Positions 8,536 to 14,750 of a stretch of 22,291 nt of DNA are shown here, in pieces. The DNA is taken from assembly GCA_030699345.1 (NCBI GenBank), contig JAUYMX010000064.1, forward strand, positions 1 to 22,291. Direction: 5' to 3'. Numbering within the stretch: position 1 is the stretch's first letter; each line of letters begins with the position of its first letter. Below the pieces are notes generated by a model that had not been told where the DNA came from, searched no databases, and saw only the letters and a list, made by a program, of their open reading frames with translations. The DNA is from Methylococcaceae bacterium. Its GTDB lineage: Bacteria > Pseudomonadota > Gammaproteobacteria > Methylococcales > Methylomonadaceae. The position numbers and the translations under genes are program-made.

Positions 8536-9792
8536 CTAAACCCCAATGGCTTTCTGTGCTTCGGCCTGCATCCGTATTAATTCTTCTTCGACCCCGGCTG
8601 CATGTGTCAATTCGGCCACATTGTCTTTAGTAAAAAAGCCCTGAAAGCCCCCAAAGCGCTGCACATACTCGATTATTAATGAAGAATGTTCGGAAGCGCT
8701 GGAAAAGATCTGCTTTAAACCTTCAGCTTTTGACCCCACCACATCCAGCAAAAAACTTTTGCCTTGATCGCGAATGGCATCAACAACAAACTCAATATTT
8801 TCTATGCCGTTTTGATCGCCATCTTTAACCGCCAGCGCCATGTGATGGAGTCTTGGCCCGTAATTGCGTACAAAATTTTCGGTGGGTGACGGGAATATTT
8901 TGAAATGATTAACAAAATAAGGCGTGTTGTTAGCGGTGAACACCTTGGCGGGACTGCGTAATTCATCGTTGTAATGGATGCTTTTGGTGACATTGGTCGA
9001 TGAGTTTTGATCGACAATATCGAATGATCCCCAGTAGTAATAACTGGATATGGACAACCATTCTAAAATTGCGACTTCTCTGTTTTGACTGTAGATACGG
9101 GTCGCTAAATGATCCACCGGAAGAATCAGCTCATTAATTCCCAAGGCCTTTTGGCGCTCTTTGGCCATCTGACAGGCTTGTTGCGCATCATCCCGAATAC
9201 TACTGACACCCAGCGCATAAATGCGCAGATCTCCGGGCTCTCTTTCAAGATAGCCAACAATGTTGTGGGTATAAGGTGATGGCTTAATAAACGCGATATT
9301 GCCCGGTAACTCTAATCGGCGGACATCGTCGGGAGAGAAAAACCGAAAGCCCCTGTTTTGCTGCAAATTGACGACTTCATGCAGATTGGTCACCCGCAAT
9401 ACTTCACCCATGTAGCGACTGTGCGGCTTGCTTGAGCCGATCGGAAAGACTTCATTGAGACTGCGAAATATGCCTTTGATTTCCTCGTTCTTTACTTCAC
9501 GAATCAGTAAATCAGGGGAATTCATATCAATACGCAAAATGTGCGTCCAATGCGACTCGCTTTCCAGCGTGACGAGATATTCGTAAGGTGACATCAGGCA
9601 TAATTCACCGATGTATTCAATGGATCTGCCTGGATCGACCGTCAACATCATCGCGTCGATTTCTTGAATCATGCTGCTCAACCCCAGGCTATCGCGCTCT
9701 TCCAACAGCTTGATTAGGTATTCATTAAAGAATGATGAGTTTTGTTTGTCACCCTGTACAGGAAACGATAAGGAGTAACTGGTGTTTGGCAT
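8536..9792 (-). CDS. HPPD-like VOC-superfamily non-heme iron oxygenase
   Basis: A 418-residue protein whose C-terminal half resembles 4-hydroxyphenylpyruvate dioxygenase and related VOC-fold 2-oxo-acid dioxygenases. The likely Fe(II) facial triad is His228 (PVDHLATRI), His317 (RLHHMALAVKDG) and Glu375 (SLIIEYVQRFGGFQGFF), in the right order and motif context. The gap between the last two ligands (58 residues) is shorter than in classical HPPD (about 80), and the N-terminal half is not clearly HPPD, so tyrosine catabolism is not a safe call. The reading frame stays open to a TTG at 9879 and contains an ATG at 9841-9843, but both lie upstream of the transcription start (about 9816) predicted from the sigma-54 promoter; the ATG at 9792 is 24 bases downstream of it. 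It is the first gene of the minus-strand amidoligase operon, so it may supply or tailor its substrate (inference). Confidence 0.72.
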   Translation of the reverse strand: MPNTSYSLSFPVQGDKQNSSFFNEYLIKLLEERDSLGLSSMIQEIDAMMLTVDPGRSIEYIGELCLMSPYEYLVTLESESHWTHILRIDMNSPDLLIREVKNEEIKGIFRSLNEVFPIGSSKPHSRYMGEVLRVTNLHEVVNLQQNRGFRFFSPDDVRRLELPGNIAFIKPSPYTHNIVGYLEREPGDLRIYALGVSSIRDDAQQACQMAKERQKALGINELILPVDHLATRIYSQNREVAILEWLSISSYYYWGSFDIVDQNSSTNVTKSIHYNDELRSPAKVFTANNTPYFVNHFKIFPSPTENFVRNYGPRLHHMALAVKDGDQNGIENIEFVVDAIRDQGKSFLLDVVGSKAEGLKQIFSSASEHSSLIIEYVQRFGGFQGFFTKDNVAELTHAAGVEEELIRMQAEAQKAIGV

Positions 9793-9826
9793 AGTGAGCT
9801 CGCTACAAGTTTTAATCTTTAAAACA

Positions 9827-9842
9827 AGCAAAGCAAGTGCCA
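9827..9842 (-). promoter_or_regulatory. Sigma-54 (-24/-12) promoter for the minus-strand operon
   Basis: On the minus strand the sequence reads TGGCACTTGCTTTGCT, an exact match to TGGCAC-N5-TTGCW with the invariant GG and GC ten bases apart. Transcription would start near 9816, 24 bases before the ATG of the HPPD-like gene. The site sits in the divergent intergenic region, facing the minus-strand operon. Such promoters need RpoN and an ATP-dependent enhancer-binding activator. Confidence 0.8.
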
Positions 9843-9932
9843 TACCAAGTGAACGATGCCCTAATAATAAAGGTTTCAAGCCACTGAATTGGTCACAGCA
9901 ATATCTAATCGGTGGGTTTGACGATTAAAGAC

Positions 9933-9947
9933 GCACCAAATTGAAGC
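9933..9947. promoter_or_regulatory. Possible NtrC-type enhancer site shared by both sigma-54 promoters
   Basis: GCACCAAATTGAAGC matches the NtrC palindrome GCACC-N5-GGTGC at 8 of the 10 conserved positions. One half is perfect and the other has two mismatches. It lies about 110 bases from the minus-strand -12 element and about 155-160 from the plus-strand one, normal distances for an enhancer. I see no second good site, and NtrC usually binds in pairs, so the identity of the activator is uncertain. Confidence 0.4.
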
Positions 9948-9949
9948 AC

Positions 9950-9991
9950 CGTTAACCCAAAACAGGGCAATCAATATGGTTTTAGTTAACG
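9950..9991. promoter_or_regulatory. Spaced CGTTAAC / GTTAACG inverted repeat in the divergent control region
   Basis: CGTTAAC (9950-9956) and GTTAACG (9985-9991) are exact inverted copies, with partly matching AAAAC / GTTTT flanks just inside, centred about 35 bases apart. The pair lies between the two sigma-54 promoters and directly beside the NtrC-like site. It may be a second activator or architectural-protein site. An IHF-like AATCAA at 9969-9974 lies between the arms but fails the rest of the IHF consensus. Function not shown. Confidence 0.25.
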
Positions 9992-10087
9992 ACTTCTTTA
10001 ATCAACATCGCAGTGTGCGGTTGCCATTTATAAGCGTTAGCTCAGCAACTGTCTAAATAGAACAAAAAATCCAAGGGAAATAAAAAA

Positions 10088-10103
10088 TGGCACCAATCAT
10101 GCT
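10088..10103 (+). promoter_or_regulatory. Sigma-54 (-24/-12) promoter for the plus-strand operon
   Basis: TGGCACCAATCATGCT matches TGGCAC-N5-TTGCW with one mismatch (A for the first T of TTGC), and GG and GC are exactly ten bases apart. The predicted start is near 10114, 17 bases before the ATG at 10131. This rules out the in-frame TTG at 10104 as the start codon. The site faces away from the other sigma-54 promoter at 9827-9842, so the two operons probably share their activator. Confidence 0.72.
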
Positions 10104-10130
10104 TTGTCTTTGTTAAAGACAACTAGCCTT

Positions 10131-11591
10131 ATGAATGCCATGAAATCAATCTGGGAAAACTATAAAACCGACGCCGCTTACGATGAACTGATGAGCTCGG
10201 AATTTCAGCCGCGGCAAATCAGCCACCGACTGTGTCAGTATTTAAACTCGCTCAATAAAAGTGATATTGATAAACGCAAAATAGCCGCCGAACTGGCTAT
10301 TTTGGAAATGGGCATCAGTTTTACGGTCTATAGCGATGAAGGCAACATAGATAGGGCATGGCCGTTCGACATTATCCCCCGCATCTTAAGTGCTAAAGAA
10401 TGGCGCACCATTGAAAAGGGCTTAAAGCAGCGACTGACCGCACTTAACTGCTTTATTGCCGATGTCTATGGTGACCAAGAGTTTATTAAGGCCGGTCTGA
10501 TGCCTGCTGAGATTATTAATAGCTCAAAAAACTTTCGCAAAGAATGTGTGGGCATGAAGCCCCGCCACAATGTCTGGGCAAATATTTGCGGCACCGATTT
10601 GGTGCGTGACAAAGACGGTGTGATGTATGTGCTTGAAGATAACTTGCGCGTACCTTCGGGAGTGTCTTACATGCTGGAAAATCGTGTAATTACCAAGCGT
10701 GTTTTCCCTGAACTTTTGCAAGACATCGATATTTTGCCTATCGACGACTACCCAAGCCAGTTGCAAGCCATGCTGACCTCGATTGCTCCTGAGCATATCA
10801 GCAAACCACAAATCGTGGTGTTAACGCCCGGCATTTATAACTCCGCCTATTTTGAACATGCCTATTTGGCGCAACAAATGGGCGCGCAGTTGGTTGAAGG
10901 GGGTGATTTGGTGGTCAATGACGATGATTGCGTGTACATGCGTACCATCGAAGGCCTGGAAAAAGTCGATGTCATTTATCGGCGCATTGATGATGACTTT
11001 TTAGATCCGGAAGTTTTCCGCAAAGACTCCGCGCTTGGCGTACCGGGCTTAATGCGGGCATGGAAAGCCGGTAACGTGTCGTTAGCCAATGCGCCGGGCG
11101 CCGGTGTTGCCGACGACAAAGTCGTTTACGCCTATGTGCCGGACATGATTCGTTATTACCTAAACGAAGAACCATTATTGCCAAACGTCCAGACTTATTT
11201 ATGCGACAACCCGGAGCATCTGGAATATGTGTTGGCACATTTGCCGGAGCTGGTCGTCAAACCAGCTAATGAATCAGGCGGTTACGGGATGTTAGTCGGG
11301 CCCCATGCCACCGCTAAAGAAATCGCCGCGTTTCGGCAAATTATCCAGACCAATCCTCGCAATTATATAGCCCAGCCCACCTTGGCGATTTCAACCGCCC
11401 CAACGTTGTGCAAAGGCAAACTCGAACCCAGGCACATCGACCTGCGGCCTTTTATTTTGCAAGGTGAAAACAGCTTTGTAACCGCGGGTGGCCTAACCCG
11501 GGTAGCGCTAAGGAAGGGATCGCTGGTGGTTAATTCCTCACAAGGCGGCGGCAGTAAAGACACCTGGATCATCAACATGGAGCACAACTAA
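10131..11591 (+). CDS. Circularly permuted ATP-grasp type 2 protein (stand-alone copy)
   Basis: A 486-residue cytoplasmic ATP-grasp amide ligase, the normal length for the family. Visible motifs: DRAWPFDIIPR (74-84), QIVVLTPG (227-234), EHAYLA (242-247), VDVIYRRIDD (279-288), VVKPANESGGYGMLVGP (375-391), RHIDLRPF (434-441), GGLTRVA (453-459) and QGGGSKDTW (471-479). The nucleotide-binding and acid/arginine motifs are intact, unlike in the fused paralogue at 1068-3629, so this is the better candidate for an active ligase. The start is placed at ATG 10131 because an upstream TTG lies before the predicted transcription start; ATG 10140 is also possible. Neither has a strong Shine-Dalgarno. It overlaps the alpha-E gene by one base (TAATG). 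Substrate unknown; joining amino acids or peptides is the family expectation. Confidence 0.93.
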   Translation: MNAMKSIWENYKTDAAYDELMSSEFQPRQISHRLCQYLNSLNKSDIDKRKIAAELAILEMGISFTVYSDEGNIDRAWPFDIIPRILSAKEWRTIEKGLKQRLTALNCFIADVYGDQEFIKAGLMPAEIINSSKNFRKECVGMKPRHNVWANICGTDLVRDKDGVMYVLEDNLRVPSGVSYMLENRVITKRVFPELLQDIDILPIDDYPSQLQAMLTSIAPEHISKPQIVVLTPGIYNSAYFEHAYLAQQMGAQLVEGGDLVVNDDDCVYMRTIEGLEKVDVIYRRIDDDFLDPEVFRKDSALGVPGLMRAWKAGNVSLANAPGAGVADDKVVYAYVPDMIRYYLNEEPLLPNVQTYLCDNPEHLEYVLAHLPELVVKPANESGGYGMLVGPHATAKEIAAFRQIIQTNPRNYIAQPTLAISTAPTLCKGKLEPRHIDLRPFILQGENSFVTAGGLTRVALRKGSLVVNSSQGGGSKDTWIINMEHN

Positions 11592-12529
11592 TGTTATCTC
11601 GCTCAGCAGAACGCCTATATTGGCTAGCCCGTTATCTGGAACGCACTGAAAATATCGCCAGATTGGTCAGTGTCCACATGAACTTATTGATGGATTTACC
11701 CAATGGCGTGGAAATGGGTTGGCTGCAGTTGGTACGTATTAATTCGTCAGAAAAACAATTCTATGACAAATACAAAGTGGCCAATGAACGCAACGTTACC
11801 CGCTTTCTTTTGGTCGACGAAAGTTATTATGGTTCTTTGTTTTCGTCTTTAAGCGCCGCAAGAGAAAACATTCGCACTTCCAGGGATTTGTTGCCCGATG
11901 AAGCCTGGGAGCAGGTCAATGAAATGTACTTGTTTACCAAAAACAATCTCGATTTTGTTTACAACCGCAGCAATCGTATTGAACTGCTTAACGAGATCCT
12001 CAAAGGCTGCCAGCGTTTTACCGGCTTGCTATCCGGCTATATGAGCCACAACCACCCCTATCGATTTATCCGGCTGGGCAGAAATATCGAGCGCGCCGAC
12101 ATGACCAGTCGTATTCTGGATTTGGCGTCCTTGCTGCTGGCCGATTCGCGTAGTGATGAGATGCGTCAATACGAAACGATTTTATGGGTGAATATACTGA
12201 AGTCACTGAACGCCCAGTTAATGTATCGCCAACACGTCAGAAGCAGTGTCAATGGCGATGATGTTTTAAACTTTTTATTGTTAAACACCACCCTGCCCCG
12301 CGCAGTCGGCTGCTGTATTGCGGAAATTGCCGATTGCATCAACGCACTCCCGAACAACGATTCGTTACCCGAATTACTGGTTAAACTTGAAGCCTATGTG
12401 CAAGCCATTGATATACGCCAAACAACCCAAGCACAGTTACGAGGCATTCTCGACGACCTGCAAAACAAATTGGGCGATCTTCATGACAGCATTTCTAACA
12501 ACTGGTTTTTACAAGCCGTTGCTGAATAG
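11591..12529 (+). CDS. Alpha-E domain protein (DUF403)
   Basis: A 312-residue all-helical alpha-E protein with the family N terminus SRSAERLYWLARYLERTENIARLV and the conserved central segment GYMSHNHPYRFIRLGRNIERADMTSRILD. The family almost always travels with circularly permuted ATP-grasp ligases and transglutaminase-like enzymes. No catalytic motif is known and its role, perhaps scaffold or substrate handling, is unproven. It overlaps the ATP-grasp stop by one base and has GGAG 8 bases before the ATG, so the two are co-translated. It is the separate counterpart of the alpha-E half of the fusion protein at 1068-3629, but the sequences are clearly diverged. No transglutaminase or Anbu-type peptidase follows, as is common elsewhere; the next gene is an unrelated multicopper oxidase after 401 bases. 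Confidence 0.93.
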   Translation: MLSRSAERLYWLARYLERTENIARLVSVHMNLLMDLPNGVEMGWLQLVRINSSEKQFYDKYKVANERNVTRFLLVDESYYGSLFSSLSAARENIRTSRDLLPDEAWEQVNEMYLFTKNNLDFVYNRSNRIELLNEILKGCQRFTGLLSGYMSHNHPYRFIRLGRNIERADMTSRILDLASLLLADSRSDEMRQYETILWVNILKSLNAQLMYRQHVRSSVNGDDVLNFLLLNTTLPRAVGCCIAEIADCINALPNNDSLPELLVKLEAYVQAIDIRQTTQAQLRGILDDLQNKLGDLHDSISNNWFLQAVAE

Positions 12530-12546
12530 CTATCGGACTTTTTTTT
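12515..12546 (+). terminator. Possible terminator at the end of the alpha-E gene
   Basis: A bulged hairpin (CCG and GCT pairing with AGC and CGG around a GAAT loop, 12516-12536) overlaps the stop codon of the alpha-E gene and is followed after two bases by eight T (12539-12546). The stem is imperfect, but position and T run fit rho-independent termination of the ATP-grasp/alpha-E operon. Confidence 0.45.
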
Positions 12547-12675
12547 ATTTTAAGGAACCAACCGGCAAACCTAAACCCATACGATGACGCACAACGCCAA
12601 TTGACCATAATATAAATTTGGATATATTAGCTTTAACTGATAATCACATGAATATCTCTGTAGGGCGTAAATAAA

Positions 12676-12727
12676 TCACCTAAACTTCTCAAAACCATTT
12701 GGTGGTAATGTCACCCAATTTAGGTGA
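12676..12727. repeat. Inverted repeat TCACCTAAA ... TTTAGGTGA
   Basis: Nine-base perfect arms at 12676-12684 and 12719-12727 enclose 34 bases that themselves contain a small palindrome (ACCATTTGGT) and a GGTG/CACC pair. The RNA could fold into a branched structure. It may be a decayed small mobile element or a structured leader; nothing in the sequence decides this. Confidence 0.35.
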
Positions 12728-12746
12728 ATTAGCCGCTCGATTCCTT

Positions 12747-12781
12747 GCTTATTAAGCCCATAACACCGCCGCTTGATAAGC
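12747..12781. promoter_or_regulatory. Twin palindromes upstream of the multicopper oxidase gene
   Basis: GCTTATTAAGC (12747-12757) and GCTTGATAAGC (12771-12781) are each palindromic about their centre and differ at only two positions. The centres are 24 bases apart. Together they could bind a dimeric regulator twice, or fold into one 11-bp hairpin with a single G-U pair. They lie about 150 bases before the oxidase start, upstream of its possible promoter. There is no T run after them, so a terminator is unlikely. Confidence 0.35.
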
Positions 12782-12930
12782 TCTTGGTTTTCGTGGCATG
12801 GCTATCGAGACTAATGCGCCAGTCTTAAAAATGAATAATTCATTGCAATCGGTTAAAATGGTCCAATTATTAAACAGCTGTCTATTTTTTTAGCAGCTTG
12901 TTTTCAGCGTAGCACTTCAGAGGTCATTGT

Positions 12931-14664
12931 ATGCGTAAACACTTGAACACCTTTATCTGGAGCACCTCGTTGCTCCTTATGCATTCTTGGAGTCAGGCCG
13001 CGACTGATTTACCTCCATCGACCAAAGTTCCACTGGGGGCGGTAGAAGAGGTATGTTCAGACTTTACGCCAGCCGATTGGCGGAAAGAACAGGAAATTGA
13101 TGGTGTAAAGATTCAAGCCTCTCACTTGTGCGATCCTGACAATCCGGCCGATATTGCTGCCTTCGTCAAAGGCACCAATGGCATTTCCATGGCAACACTG
13201 ATGCAAACGCAACTGGCTGCCGATGCGATCACCATGTCAGACGATATGGATGGTGACGGCGACCCGGATAAAATCATCATCAAACTTGAAGTGGTTGAAC
13301 TTAACGGCCGCTCCCCCGATGTAAGAGACCCGATCACCACCTTTGACATTGCCCCAGGTATTCAACCCACATTCTGGGTTTATGCACCGAAAACGCGCGA
13401 CATGTCCACGCGTAGTCTTTACGAATCCATAGCTAATCCGTTGCTGCGCGTACCCTCGCCGGTTATTCGTGTGGAACAAGATGACGTGGTTTGGCTAGTC
13501 CTTGAAAACACCCATTACCTGCCACACTCCATCCACTTACACGGCATTGATCATCCCTTTATGGATCATGGCGGCGGCGGTAACGATGGCGTTGGTCAAA
13601 CCAGTGAAATGGACGTAATGCCAGGTCAAAGCAAAACTTACGTGATCAAACCCCGCCAGCCCGGCACGATGTATTACCACTGCCACGTACAACCACACAC
13701 CCATATTCCAATGGGCTTACAAGGCATTTTTGTAGTTGAGGAAAATCGCCCCAATAACTGGCCGCAAACTCTTAATGTCGGCGCAGGACAGGTTCGCCAT
13801 CCTTCAGTCGCCGTGCTGGAAAAATATGCCCGGGAATATGACCTGCATTACGAAACCGCGGATAAGGAATTGCATGAACTGGTGGCAAGATCAGCAAATG
13901 ATCCACGTCTGATTGCCAAGCACATGAACATGGAGTACGACACCACTGATGCAACTGATGACTATTTCATGCTCAATGGTCGTTCATTCCCGTACACCCT
14001 GCGCGAATCTTTGATTGAAATGGAGGAAAATCAAAAAGTTAAATTGCGCGTCCTGAATGGTCATACGGAATCCATGGCATTACATATTCATGGACACAAA
14101 CCCACCATCACCCATTATGACGGCGTCGATAACGGCGCAGGTTCTTATATTCAGCGCGACGTTCATGGGATGGTGCCTGCCCAACGTATCGATCTTGAAT
14201 TAAGCGGCGTAGATGATGGCTTAAATAGTTTTGGTCAAGGCATTTGGATGTTTCATGACCATGTCGAAAAATCATTTACCACTAACGGCGTTGGCGAAGG
14301 CGGCGATATTAGCTTAGTCGTTTACAAAGGTTTTCTTGACGAAAAGGGCATTCCGACAGCCCACGGCATGAGCCTTGCGCCATATTTCACCAAGGAATTC
14401 TGGCAACGAAACTATCCCGCGTGGCAAGATTATGACGCCTGGAACAGTTTAGGTCTCCCTGATCCCAAAGCAGCCTACGAGCCTGCCAAAACTGCTGTCC
14501 AAAACATCGTTCCCCAAAGAACAGCAGCCGATGCTTTAAAACAGGAAGAGGGCTCGGCGCTAGCAAAGTTGTTTTATGGAATTTTGCTGGGGCTATTTGG
14601 CTATGTGCTGATTGTTAACCGTCAGATAATTATTGATCGTACGCGCGCTTTGATTAAACGTTAA
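12931..14664 (+). CDS. Secreted two-domain multicopper oxidase with C-terminal membrane anchor
   Basis: A 577-residue multicopper oxidase that would oxidise a substrate (metal ion, phenol or other) and reduce O2 to water in the periplasm. Signal peptide about 1-23 (WSTSLLLMHSWSQA). The ligands all look present. Domain 1 has HSIHLHG (His199, 202, 204) and HCHVQPHTHIPM (His250, Cys251, His252, His256, Met261). Domain 2 has LHIHGH (His385, 387) and FHDH (His442, 444). The type 1 copper set (His199, Cys251, His256, Met261) is therefore in domain 1 only and domain 2 gives only trinuclear-site ligands, the layout called type C two-domain laccase. A calcium-loop-like DMDGDGDPD lies at 105-113. A hydrophobic helix (about 546-562) followed by basic residues would anchor the C terminus with its end in the cytoplasm. 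AGAGG precedes the ATG. The substrate is not predictable. Confidence 0.88.
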   Translation: MRKHLNTFIWSTSLLLMHSWSQAATDLPPSTKVPLGAVEEVCSDFTPADWRKEQEIDGVKIQASHLCDPDNPADIAAFVKGTNGISMATLMQTQLAADAITMSDDMDGDGDPDKIIIKLEVVELNGRSPDVRDPITTFDIAPGIQPTFWVYAPKTRDMSTRSLYESIANPLLRVPSPVIRVEQDDVVWLVLENTHYLPHSIHLHGIDHPFMDHGGGGNDGVGQTSEMDVMPGQSKTYVIKPRQPGTMYYHCHVQPHTHIPMGLQGIFVVEENRPNNWPQTLNVGAGQVRHPSVAVLEKYAREYDLHYETADKELHELVARSANDPRLIAKHMNMEYDTTDATDDYFMLNGRSFPYTLRESLIEMEENQKVKLRVLNGHTESMALHIHGHKPTITHYDGVDNGAGSYIQRDVHGMVPAQRIDLELSGVDDGLNSFGQGIWMFHDHVEKSFTTNGVGEGGDISLVVYKGFLDEKGIPTAHGMSLAPYFTKEFWQRNYPAWQDYDAWNSLGLPDPKAAYEPAKTAVQNIVPQRTAADALKQEEGSALAKLFYGILLGLFGYVLIVNRQIIIDRTRALIKR

Positions 14665-14688
14665 ATCGTCGTCGACTTTGCAGCAAAT

Positions 14689-14726
14689 AAAAAGGGCGGC
14701 CATCCCAAAGATGGCCGCCCTTTTTT
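14689..14726. terminator. Strong bidirectional rho-independent terminator
   Basis: An 11-bp perfect GC-rich stem (GGGCGGCCATC / GATGGCCGCCC, loop CCAAA) is flanked by five A on the left and six T on the right. It therefore terminates on both strands. It sits between the convergent multicopper oxidase and lipoprotein genes, as expected for a shared terminator. Confidence 0.95.
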
Positions 14727-14750
14727 GATGTTTTTTAAATCCGCTAAAAA

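Larger units (their letters stand above)
12547..12930. other. AT-rich intergenic stretch without a gene
   Basis: I see no convincing coding frame here. It holds the inverted repeat at 12676-12727, the twin palindromes at 12747-12781, and a poor sigma-70-like pair (TTGCAA at 12843-12848 and TATTAA at 12868-12873, spacing 19). That pair could drive the multicopper oxidase gene, leaving a leader of about 50 bases with AGAGG 7 bases before its ATG. Confidence 0.5.

Noticed and set aside
9793..9879. N-terminal extension of the HPPD-like protein to TTG 9879, with a hydrophobic stretch resembling a signal peptide
   Set aside because: The extension overlaps the sigma-54 promoter and begins upstream of the predicted transcript start. 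It also starts with TTG and has no ribosome binding site.
10087..10116. A 9-codon leader peptide frame starting at ATG 10087 with an AGGGA-like site upstream
   Set aside because: The ATG is part of the -24 element of the plus-strand sigma-54 promoter and lies upstream of the predicted transcription start, so it would not be in the mRNA.
12657..12672. GTAGGGCGTAAATA as a second copy of the repeat element at 5011-5078
   Set aside because: Only the first few bases agree; the palindromic core is absent, so it is not a supportable copy.
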